Below are positions 43,601 through 53,339 of a stretch of DNA of 64,000 nt, piece by piece; positions within the stretch are counted from its first letter, which is position 1; the number at the start of each line of letters is the position of its first letter. The notes under the pieces are model-generated. The model did no database searches. It saw nothing but the letters and a program-made list of their open reading frames with translations, and was not told where the DNA came from. The position numbers and the translations under genes were made by a program. The DNA is from Isochrysis galbana (lineage: Eukaryota > Haptophyta > Isochrysidales > Isochrysidaceae). The DNA is taken from positions 6,632,325-6,696,324 of the forward strand of contig CM030935.1 in the NCBI GenBank assembly GCA_018136815.1, in the 5' to 3' direction.

Positions 43601-44323
43601 TTAAAGCATTTGCCGGCAGGTCCCGTGGTGGCAGGAATATAAATGGCCTGGGCAACAATGAGTGCGTGAATCGCACGCTCCACCTTGTACGCTACAAGGC
43701 GGAGAGGGCGGCGGCGAGGGCGATTGATCGAAGCAATAATGTGCAGAGTACTTCTCACATTTTGGTCTGCATGCGATGCCCTGAGGACATTCGCATTGAG
43801 GTGGAAGATCGTACCGCAGACGTGGGCAGCACGTGTCGCACGAGGCCGGGAGCGTGTCATGCCAGTAGCAGCCGGTAGACGGCGTGCCGACGGCCTCGCC
43901 GCAAGTGTCCACGGGTGGCTGACAGGTCACACAAGAACTGCAGTCCTCATCTGATCCACAAAAAGAGCAGGTGCACGGCATGCCACTTCCCGTCTTGCCC
44001 GTTGTGCAGTAGCACAGGTCCGCATCGTCCACGACTGAATAGCAGTTCTGACAAACAGGAGAATAGCGCGAGCACCAATGGGTATGTGCATTGCACTCGT
44101 TGTTGGCAGGCGGCGCAGTCGGGTCCGAACATGTCAAGGAGTCATCATTGCACACGTGGCACTTGCAACGGACGCCAAGCCTTGTCGTCAGTGAAGTGCA
44201 GTCGCACGTCAAGTCTTCTGAATCCACATCAGACGCCACAGAGTCATAGCCAGCAAACAGGCTCGAGAACGCCAACGTCATGGGCGTGGCGACCACCAAG
44301 CCAACGAGCGAGGCCAACCGCAT
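43601..44323 (-). CDS. Secreted cysteine-rich protein with knottin-like C-terminus
   Basis: 240 residues. Signal peptide MRLASLVGLVVATPMTLAFS. About 36 cysteines in the mature part. Two related modules are visible: CDCTSLTTRLGVRCKCHVC and CYCTTGKTGSGMPCTCSFC, both CxCT...GxxCxCxxC. After a Pro/Ser linker (SPSPPPSPP) the last ~30 residues show the spacing C-x6-C-x5-CC-x6-C-x4-C, the pattern of inhibitor-cystine-knot (knottin) folds. Knottins include protease inhibitors, antimicrobial peptides and toxins; nothing here decides between them. It is transcribed in the same direction as the P47-like gene and divergently from the large propeller/helical gene. Confidence 0.65.
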   Translation of the reverse strand: MRLASLVGLVVATPMTLAFSSLFAGYDSVASDVDSEDLTCDCTSLTTRLGVRCKCHVCNDDSLTCSDPTAPPANNECNAHTHWCSRYSPVCQNCYSVVDDADLCYCTTGKTGSGMPCTCSFCGSDEDCSSCVTCQPPVDTCGEAVGTPSTGCYWHDTLPASCDTCCPRLRYDLPPQCECPQGIACRPKCEKYSAHYCFDQSPSPPPSPPCSVQGGACDSRTHCCPGHLYSCHHGTCRQML

Positions 44324-44855
44324 CGAGGTTTCCGAGTCCGCCTCCCCCTCCCCAGTGAGTGTCCCATACTCTCTAGGCTATCTTTAAAAGAGAGTTCGAC
44401 CGACGGGGCCAGAGTTGCTTCTCGTTGGGTGCGGTGAAACCTTTTGCTAGAACGAGAGGTGTGGGACCGCGTAGCCCTCGACGGCCCCCGCGATGAGGAG
44501 GGGGGCGGTGCTGTGCGCGGTGGTCGTCGTTGGTGGGGTGCATAGGTACATGTAGGCTCGTGGCTACCATAGCTCTAGGTACATACCCCTAGAATATATG
44601 GAAGATGCTCTACAGATCCACACTTCTCATCGGCGGGCGGTCCCAGCGGGTTCCCTTGGGACTTAGGAAGAAGGGGGCCTGTATTGGGCGTTCTTGTTCC
44701 TATTTTCGTGGGCGTAACAGACGGGGAGAGCGCCCGTCTCTTTTTCTCTCGTGGCCGCCGCGGAGAATCTCCGTCGGCGGATTGTTTCATCACGGGATTG
44801 AAACTGAGGCGTATCGTACCACCCACCCTCGAGCGCCGCGCCATAACCCTGGGCC
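44324..44855. promoter_or_regulatory. Divergent intergenic region
   Basis: 532 bp between the start codons of the Cys-rich gene (44,323, minus) and the large protein gene (44,856, plus). No supported gene or conspicuous repeat. It must hold both promoters if transcription starts nearby. Confidence 0.4.
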
Positions 44856-47800
44856 ATGGGGTGCTGCCAGAGCAGAGAGATTCGCTTGGACAGGGACGAG
44901 GCGTCGCCAACAAGCTATTCCATCACTCTGAGCGCCGAGCTCATGACGAACTACCACCAGCATAGCATCATGCAACCGCAGAAGGAATTTGCCGCTGTGC
45001 AGAGCGACACGGGCAACTCCCTCCTCTTCTCAGTTAGCCCGGAGGGCGAGCTGAATGCCGCTGTCGAGGAAACTGGCGTATCCAGCCACGGCTGGGCTGT
45101 GCACAGCCTGAGCAACAGCGTCATCGCGCAGGATTTCGGCGGCGAGGCTTCTGTTGGAACGTTCGCGGTCTCGCAGCGCCAGGGCGATGCATTGCGCGAG
45201 GTGCATGTCGCCATGTCAGTCGAGGCAGCAGGGCAATCCACGCTGTACCTGAGCCTGAACAATTCGAGCTCAGACATGGCCTGGACTGAGAACATGACCT
45301 GGACGAAAGCGCCGTTCAATGGTACCGACAGTGCAGGGTCGCCCATTGCTGCACCCTCGCCACTGAGAGTGAACAAGATCATGCTCGGGCAGGCACGCAG
45401 CGGCGAGTACATCATGGTCGATGTCGAGAGGCAACAACCTAATGCGACGTCACTCGTGGATCGCTACTGGATCGACGTGTCAGACCGTTCAACGCCCGTC
45501 TGGAGACGTGCCCCGCTCGATGCAGATATCCAGGTTGGGACCTACCAATCAGCCATCGGCCGGGCGAGCGGTGAGACCGTCGACGGAGTCTACACCATCG
45601 GCAGAGTCGATGACGCCACACAGATCAGCTACGTGCCCCTCTACAACGACTTCGACCCCCGCACTCCCCCAACGGTCAATAGGCTTCAGCTTCCCGACGT
45701 CGACGCCGTACCCACTGCTCTGGCGGTGGCGCGCTCCATCGATGGGGATGTGGACGCCGATGTCTCCGACCTGTACGTTGCGGCGTCTGGTGGATTGTAC
45801 CTGTTCACCGCCGACAATCAGGACGATACGGCCACAGCCGTCAAGATCGCCACGTCAAAAATGCTCGGCGGTGTTCGTGAGCTGCATGCCGCCGAGGAAG
45901 CCGACGGCGAGGGCGTCAGCCTAGTTACGGTGTGGGGGCTGAACTCTAGCGGCGAGGTTTTCTACCTCACTTGCCCAAAGCTGGACATCTCGAGAACCGG
46001 TGAAGCGTCAATGTGGTACCTCCCGCCCGGGCCCATCCTGGCCGGAGTCGACGCGATCGCGCCGTATGTCAATCGGAGATTCGCGGCAAACACTTTCTTC
46101 GCACACTCAGGGCTGGGGCTCAACAAGCACACGCAGACTCCGGCCACCACGATGTGGACTCGAAAGCCGATCACACTGCCTCCGTCTAGCCTCACGCAGG
46201 ACGCATCCGAGTTCCACAGCTTCACCACAGAGATCAAGCTGACCGAGACCGGCACCGGCTTCACCGCTGCACAAGGCACAGAGGTGCTCGTGACCAGTTC
46301 GACTGTCACGGCGGTGACGATCAACAACGTCTACCATCCGGTTGGCCCCAACTACCCAGTGCGCGTCCCCGTCGACGGGACGGGAACCGTGACCATCATT
46401 GAGCTGACGCACGAGCTGGTGGCCACCCACTTCCATGTGGAACTGGCACCAGCGGCGGGCGTGCTGTCGGCGGCGGGCCAGGAAGGCGGCGTCGTGGCCA
46501 ACCCAATGGCCCATGCGTTCGACCGCAACAGCAGTCTGACGACCGCGGACAGCCTCCGCAAAGCAACGATTACCCAGGACGACGGGACCAAGGTGCCCTT
46601 CCTTCCGGATGAGACCACGGACGAGACTCTCGATCAGATGGCCGAGATGAATCGGTCGTTGGCCAAGGCGCAGGACCATCTCGTCCTGCAGGGGAGAGCG
46701 CTGCACCTCTGCAGGAGTCCGCCGCCGCGGCCGGTGGGTGGCATCGGCACCTTTTTCCATCACATCGGCGACCTCTTGAGCGCCTTGGAATCGGGCGCCG
46801 AGCACTTCGTTGGCGCCGTATGCAGCGTGGTGTGGGACGTTGCGACGGCTGTATATCACTTCGTCGCACAGGTGGGCGAATTGTACTACAAGGCCGTCCT
46901 TGACACCGTTGAGGCTCTCGGAGCGGCCATAAAATGGGTTTACAACGTGGTCAAGGTCGCCATCGAAACGGTCATCGCATTTCTCAAGTTCATCTTCGAG
47001 TACGATGATATTGTCCGCTCATACAAGGTACTCCGCCACTGCCTCGACCTGTGCGTCGACGATACGGCACGCTTCTTCGAGAACAACCTGGAACAATTGA
47101 AGGGCTCGGTGGCGTCCATGTTCGACTCGTTCGAGTCCGAAATAGGTAAGGTTGCCGGTCTGGACGGCTTCAACGTGACGACGGCGGATGCGAGCAACAT
47201 GGGCGGCGGCGGAGTCTCGGAAGCGGCGAGTAATGTCGCGATGCACCACCTCAAGAACAATGCGCGCAACGCGTCGGGCGGTGCTGCCGACAGCAAGCTC
47301 TTCTCGGACAGTCCGGGGGACGACACAGGCTTCGACGCGGCGCTCGACGCCTTCAAAGACCTGGTGAGCTCCGAGGTGGGGACGATTGAATCTGCATACG
47401 ATAGTCTCAAGAAAAACGTCATCGATCAGTTCCGGACGCTCTCTTTCCAGCAAATTGTGGACAGGCTGCTCGGCATCATCGGCATCGCCCTTGTGGACTC
47501 CTACAAGAATATGGCGATGGCGATGTTCGACCTCGTCGTAGCAGGGATCAAAGCATTGCGCGAGCTCCTCTCGGGGTCGTTGTACATTCCGGTCGTCTCG
47601 TGGCTCTTCAACAAGCTCACCGGCGGGGATGATCTAAGCATCACCGGCGTCATTGCCTTTGTCGCGGCCTTCCCAGTCACTATAGGTTTCAAGCTGGTCA
47701 AGCAGGAGGCGCCCTTCAAAGAAGATCAAAACGTAAATCGTATCCTGGCCTTCGGCTCGCTCGACGAATTCAAGGACGCTTTCTCGCCACCCGCATTCAG

Positions 47801-48679
47801 CGCCAAGTACGCGCAAGGGACCTTGTTGGCACCAGCACGGCTAGTTGGAGGCGATGGCGGCAATGATGCGGAGGCCATGGAACTATTCCTCCGCTTGGCT
47901 TCTGGCATCGGCACCGTTCTACGGATGGTCTTTGCATGGATCAAAGATTTCGACGATTTAAACCCCGATTCTATTTTCGGGACCAAGTACGAGGTGGACT
48001 GCATGCGGTGGGTCTCCTCCTTACTCTCCTCGGCCACCTCATATTTCTCGGGGTACAACAAGAAGTGGTACAACGTTGCCAACAAAATACTCCTCTGTGA
48101 GTTCCCCTCCTGGCACATGCTCATGCCCCAGTCTCGCGGCGCGCTACCCCCCCCCCTCCCCCGGGCCTACGCGCACTCCGTGCTGCCTAGAGGTGGCGTT
48201 GTCCGACATGCGAGGTTGGCATGGATCCCCAGGCAGAATGCAGACGCTATACTTTGAAGCGCAGCTCCGCTCTGAGGGAGGCCATCTCACGAACCGAAAT
48301 GTTGCCTGCCGTCGCAGATTTCGGCAAGATGCGGCAGTTCTTCCAGTTGAACGCAAAGTGGTTCGTAAAAGGAGGGCTGCCTGCAGCTGCCGCCAAGAAA
48401 TCCCTCACGGCGATCAAGGTGGCGATGGGCTGGACCGGCACCGTCGAGAACCTGATGAAGGGAGTCCTCGACGTCGTGAGCTTCAATCACAGCACAGCTA
48501 GCAATCGGGGATTGCACATGGCCGGCAAGCTTTCGAACCACATCGGTGGGATCCTCAGCGGGCCCAAAGAATCCATCAAGGCCACCGGGTATGCGGGCGC
48601 AGAAGGTCTCGCGATTGCTTTGGCTGCCGAAACCCTACTCCGTGGTGTCTATGCCATAGTGATCATAGCGAGTGGGTGA
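44856..48679 (+). CDS. Large putatively myristoylated protein, propeller-like plus helical membrane-associated region
   Basis: Exon 1 is 44,856-48,096 and exon 2 is 48,318-48,679, with a GTGAGT...TCGCAG intron of 221 bp in phase 1; 1200 residues. The N-terminus MGCCQSRE is a strong N-myristoylation signal (Gly2, Ser6) with palmitoylatable Cys3/Cys4. Residues ~20-470 are beta-rich with repeated blades (SLVTVWGLNSSGEVFYLTCP; DLYVAASGGLYLFTADNQDD), like a beta-propeller. From ~620 the protein is amphipathic and helical (FHHIGDLLSALESGAEHFVG; IKWVYNVVKVAIETVIAFLK; EYDDIVRSYKVLRHCLDLCV), then hydrophobic segments at ~870-960 (ITGVIAFVAAFPVTIGFKLV) and at the C-terminus (YAIVIIASG). The layout recalls large uncharacterised fungal proteins with a propeller followed by such helices (memory, unverified). 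Function unknown. Without the splice the frame ends in a spurious tail at 48,257. Confidence 0.7.
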
Positions 48680-49589
48680 GTAACTTGCGCGATGGCAATA
48701 AAAGGTTTTGCGCTCCTTTCGCACCTTTTCTTCAAACTCCGCTACCATCCGGTCGTCCGGGAAGAAAATTGAAGCGCCACGCTACAGATTTGCCAGCACT
48801 AGAACACTAGCTTAGCCCAGCACCGTACTTCCCATGTAGGCTCAACTATCAGTAAAATTGATAGGGTCATGGGGGCCCCGTTCCCCCCTTCCTCCATCGC
48901 AGACACCCCCTGGTTTGGCCTGCACACTCAACCTCAGCTCCTGCCTGCTGGCAGGGGCTGAGTTGACATCACTCTGGCCCAGACCTTCACCGAGCGCGCG
49001 CCGCGCGCCGCATGCACTCGTCTGCACTGGCCCTCGCTTGTGTACTGACCCCCCCCTCTCCACCACTGAGCCACAGACCACCAGAGCCGACAGGATGGCA
49101 CCCAGGACGGAGCAGGGCCAGGCAGCTTGACTAGCTCCGTGAGCAGGGCCACCTCTGCTGCCCCGGCAGCATCCGGGCCGTTCGTCGACAGGAAGTACCA
49201 CACCCGTCCGGACGCGTGTGCCGAGGGTTCTTCGGGTCGAGGGCGAACCTTCGCCGTCTGAAGGAAAAAAAAAACCTTTTAATATTCTCGCCTCGCGCGC
49301 GGCACTGAGATCTATCTTCGTAGCCACGCTCCTTTCCACCTCGCTCCCCACTACCCGCCTTGCGGCTCCTCCCCTTGTGCTCTACTTAGGGGCTCAGGTT
49401 GTTGGGGGGAGTTGGGTTGGATCGGGTGCACTTGTCCCCAGCGAATGTTCTCGCCTTTCTCCTGTGTCACTGGATGGCCTGTTTATGTTTATTTCGGTCG
49501 TTTGGGCGTCTTGTCGTCCTTGAAGCTCGTTGTGTTGCGCGGTGTTTTAGCGCCTTCTGGTTGGGCTCGAGGCAGGCTGTAGGTGTGTC
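48680..49589. other. 3' flank and hairpin-bearing retroelement end
   Basis: CTATCAGTAAAATTGATAGGGTCATGG at 48,846-48,872 is the same hairpin-plus-ATGG arrangement found at other non-LTR junctions in the window. The rest (48,880-49,590) is proline/arginine-rich in all frames with no domain; it could be the 3' part of the minus-strand LINE that follows. An A11 run lies at about 49,265. Confidence 0.45.
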
Positions 49590-50872
49590 TCAGGCTAGCC
49601 GCTCTGTTAGGCCGACCGCTTCCGCCACTTGTCTCAGGGTGTCGCTCATTTTCAATCTACCCTTTTGGTCCTCCGTGAATATCGGTGAGCTAAGTTCCCT
49701 TGGGGTTTTGATCTTGGGTTTCCTTCCCTGGGCGGCCTTTCCGGTCCTCGCCGAGTTGTAGAGGCTCGGCGGAGCGCGGCCTCTCACCAGGGTAGAAAAT
49801 CTTATGAGCGTGGCTTCCAGTGCTGGTATATAGTGAAATTCGTACGACTCATATTTTACTCTATAGAAGTCTCTGATGATGTACCTCCACGCTATTACGT
49901 ATAAGGATTTTAGGCTGTCGGGGGTAACCGCACTAGGATATGCGAAGAGTCTGTCCTTTGCCTTTTGCGTGCGCGACCTTTTGGGGCAAGGCGTGTAGTT
50001 GGTTATGGCGTCAATGGTTTCGAATATTTTCTTCGTCGCTGGGCACCACGCTAGGTGGCACGAGTCTTCGCGGTGGCATTGGCATAACCTGCATTCACTC
50101 GTCTGGCTGACCGCAAATCTGTTTCTGGTTCCGATTCTCCTGTGGGTTATGTGTTTGAAGTGTGGGTGTTTGTCGGTGTGTTTTAGCAGTGGAAGAGCGT
50201 ATAGTCTTGCTATATGTTTCCACTCCTCCTTTGTAATGTCTAATCTCTTTTCCCATGCGGGTTTCGCCGTTTGTGGGGCATTCGTTCGGGCTATTTTTAG
50301 CGTGGCTTTCGTGATGTCTGAGACCGTGATCGCGTCTAGCGCTACTTTCCCTTTGTTTATAGCGTACTCTTCCGCCAGAGGGTATTCCGTAAATCTCGGG
50401 CCTTTGTACCCGTTCTCCCATTTAGCCGGTGGGTGGTAGTACCGGACTTCACTCTCATCTGTTACGTCTCCGGTGCCGGATATCTCTCCTAGGTAGTCGG
50501 TGTCGGCTTGTAGCCATATGTTGTTCATTTTGGTAATGTAGCGCTCGTCTTCGGAGACTCTCACTTCTCTATTTGGTGTGTTTCCCGCCTCGTGTGGATG
50601 GGTTCCGCCATCGTGGTCGTCCGTGTCCTTTTTGTCCGCTGTCGGGCGTTCTTTCGCTTGTCCTAGTACGCTTCTCGCGTGGCTGACCACCGCGTCCCAT
50701 GATTCTAAGAATTCTTTTTTGTGGATAGTTCTTCCCTCATGTGTGAAGGTGTCGGGTAGGTGCTCGACATAAGCCGAGCATTCCTCTTTGCTGTATGGCG
50801 TCGTAAAGGCGCCGTCTTTAAATACGTTATGTATTACATTAGTGTGTAGCGACTCCCATAGTGTAGATATCT
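49590..50872 (-). pseudogene. LINE-like ORF2 C-terminal region with zinc-binding motif
   Basis: Open minus-strand frame of ~427 residues with no ATG at its 5' limit. It begins TLWESLHTNVIHNVFKD, matching the block in element A (11,230), then AFTTPYSKEECSAYVEHLPD. A CRLCQCHREDSCHLAWCP segment at about 50,100 is the C-x2-C...H...C zinc-binding motif found after the RT in many LINE ORF2 proteins. Downstream are YVIAWRYIIRDFYRVKYESY and a basic tail. The RT itself is absent (5' truncated). Confidence 0.65.
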
Positions 50873-51154
50873 AGATATCTAGACATCCAGGACTTCTACT
50901 ACGACTATATATATATGTAGTACTATACATACACCTTTCTATAATGTCTTTCTTCTTTTTTTCTTCCACGCCGCTCCCCTTCCCCCCTCGCCCCTCGCCC
51001 CCTTCCCCCCCCCTTGTTTGTACGCGCCGCTGTTCGCTCGCCTGCTGCCCTCGTTGGCTCGAGGCGTGAGGAGGAGGAGGAGGGCCTCGCTGCCGCTGCC
51101 GCCTGTTGTTGGCATGAGCCCCCCTACCTACCCATCTTCCCATCTTTCTCCTCT

Positions 51155-51316
51155 TTCGCCCGCGCCCGGGTCATCGCTTCGGCTACGCTCTTGGGAGTGG
51201 AACGCATGTTCTCGAAAGCAGGCAAGTTCCATGATGACTTGAATAAAGCATCTCAAAGTCAGAGTGATGAAACACTGGAGACTGGAGCATGCGCTTTTGG
51301 CCGCAGTCAACTATGA
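51155..51316 (+). pseudogene. Possible hAT C-terminal fragment
   Basis: The frame reads RVIASATLLGVERMFSKAGK, FHDDLNKASQSQSDETLE. The 'ERMFSKAGK.HDDL' core resembles the ERvFS-centred hAT dimerisation motif. It is short and has no transposase core; lower confidence than the other hAT fragments. Confidence 0.35.
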
Positions 51317-51459
51317 TTGATTGTGTGAGTAAGATTAGTGAGGAGCCCTTGTGTAATCGTGATCGTCTCACAGTCCACTGACCGCCGGTGCCTGCTGTCA
51401 GCTGTAAGCCCGTCCGCGCTCGACGGACTGTAAGCAGCTAAAGAGGCCCGCTCGCTGCC

Positions 51460-51615
51460 CGCTATTCACTAGATATACAGATACTAGATATCTAGATATT
51501 GGCGATTGCCATCTAGCTAGATATAGATAGTCGCCGGCTCTATCTAACTAGATATAGATAGTGAAAATCGGGGGTGGATAACTAGATAGCTAGATATCTG
51601 GCTATCTAGTTCCAC
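51460..51615. repeat. AT-rich nested palindromes of CTAGATAT type
   Basis: Dense CTAGATAT/ATATCTAG motifs, including a 32-base near-perfect palindrome at 51,580-51,611 (one mismatch). Related motifs occur at 50,866-50,885. The LTR retrotransposon inserted about 15 bases beyond this block. Confidence 0.7.
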
Positions 51616-51625
51616 GCCTTACTAA

Positions 51626-51630
51626 TAATC
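51626..51630. repeat. Target-site duplication, left
   Basis: TAATC directly before the left LTR, identical to 62,576-62,580. Confidence 0.85.
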
Positions 51631-52952
51631 TGTCGAGTCGAGCGCTACCGGAGGGCTCTGAGCCACTCCGTCGCGAGCGGCACCGGCGGCTAGCGCGGCG
51701 CTTTGTCCCTCCTCCCCACCGGGAGTCGGGTGAATGAAATTCTGGACTGGGTCGGGCAACCCCATTCGGGTGTATGGACAGGGAACGAACGGCGAACGAA
51801 GGACTGTGGGGCGGCGAGGCGCTCCTAGCGGCCCTAGTGTGTTGGGCTTTAAGAGATTGTTAGACCTACAAAGAACTCTTCCCTCAGGGAGGGAGCCTAG
51901 GCTGCTTGAGTGCAGCGACGCAGCGAACAACGACGGACAAAGAGCCTGAGAACAACAGGATACACCGACTCACGAACACACCGGAATCATTCACCCAAAC
52001 AAAGCAAATTATCAAGCAACCGCGACCCCAAATCACCGATAACTCAAACACGTCGCGAGAGACGGAGAGAGAGAGCGAGAGAGAGAGAGACTCCGCAGCG
52101 ACGGCCGGAGCGTGTCTCCGTTGTAACTTCCCACGTAGCGGAGAGTCCGAAGGGGAGCGTCATGTCGCGCGACCACGGCGATCACTTTGGATACAGATCG
52201 CAACGAGATGTCTTCACGACCGAATAAATCTTGCCGTTGAGCGTGAACCTTCTAGACGCTTCTAACGAACAACCCTGAGTAGCAACCAAGGGGAAGAAAC
52301 ACCAAAGGGGCCAAGGCTTGCATGTAACTTGCATCAAGGGGAAAGATTCCCTCACCTAGGAAGCGAACCTACACCGATCTCCAAGGGGAGATGGCAAATT
52401 AAACCTCAAATCTCGAGCGGCTAGAGCAACCGACTCGCTCGCCAAACACCTTGACCGAGAAGAAAGAAGCAAGGACCTACAAGCCAAGGGTAGCGGACCT
52501 AGGGAATGTGAGAGGAAGTTTCCGAACGCCAACGCGAACGCCAAACGCGGGAAGGCAACGAAACCCTAACCAGGCCAAGCAGAACCTATGAAGAACAGGC
52601 CTGGACGACAACGAAAGTCAGCAGGTCCCAAGAAAGAACCGGAACCCAACAAGAAACGACAAGCCTTGCAAGAAGCTAAACAAGCCTTCACAAGGTAACC
52701 TGAGAGCCTGAGACAAGCGCGCAGCGAGTGACAGGCGACCTGGCTCCTTTGGGTCAAGATTACCCGAAAGGAGGAAACCTGGAATCTAGACCTGACAAAC
52801 AGGCTAGAAGGAACGAAACGAGAACTCGAATTCTAGATCGCTAGGGACGAACCCTACCAACCTAGGTATGCCTGAGCTTCACCGTGTGGCCGCACGGCGA
52901 AGGACCTGGAATCAAGAGCCTGGAAATCGCATCATCTGGGATGAATGCGACA
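51631..52952 (-). repeat. 3' LTR
   Basis: 1,322 bp, TGTCGAG...GCGACA on the plus strand. Matches 61,254-62,575 at a constant offset of 9,623. On the minus strand it is the 3' LTR. The truncated Gag start frame inside it ends in a stop just past the LTR edge. Confidence 0.92.
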
Positions 52953-52958
52953 CCCCCC
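52953..52958 (-). other. Polypurine tract
   Basis: GGGGGG on the minus strand (GTCGGGGGG then the LTR's TGTCGC), directly upstream of the 3' LTR, the expected site for plus-strand priming. Short for a PPT. Confidence 0.6.
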
Positions 52959-53339
52959 GACTAAGATCGAGACGTCTCCCGATGTCGAGCGGTGAACCTG
53001 GAAACAGAGACCTGGAAACTGGAACCTGAGCTGACCAGAGGTCAGAATCGGAACAAGAAGCAACGGAACATAGCGAGCGAAACGTGGAGACAAGAACACC
53101 CTTTGGATCCAAAGCGAGCACGAAATCGGCGGCTTAACGCGGCGGCCTCTTTCGTACGCACTGCCCCACCCACTTCTCCCTTTTACAGGAGCTTTGCTCG
53201 GGTGTTGCGCCGGGTGTAGAGCGCAGGCAGCACGCGTTCATCACCTCCATGATTCGCTCGGACGGAAACTTGAACTCGGAGCCCTAGCCGAGGCGTGGGG
53301 CTAGCCTAGAGGGACGGGTCCCTTACCCAAGACATGGGA

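Noticed and set aside
48097-48257. Readthrough tail of the 1200-residue protein
   Set aside because: A GTGAGT donor at 48,097 and a TCGCAG acceptor at 48,317 join in phase to a well-behaved second exon; the tail is proline/arginine noise.
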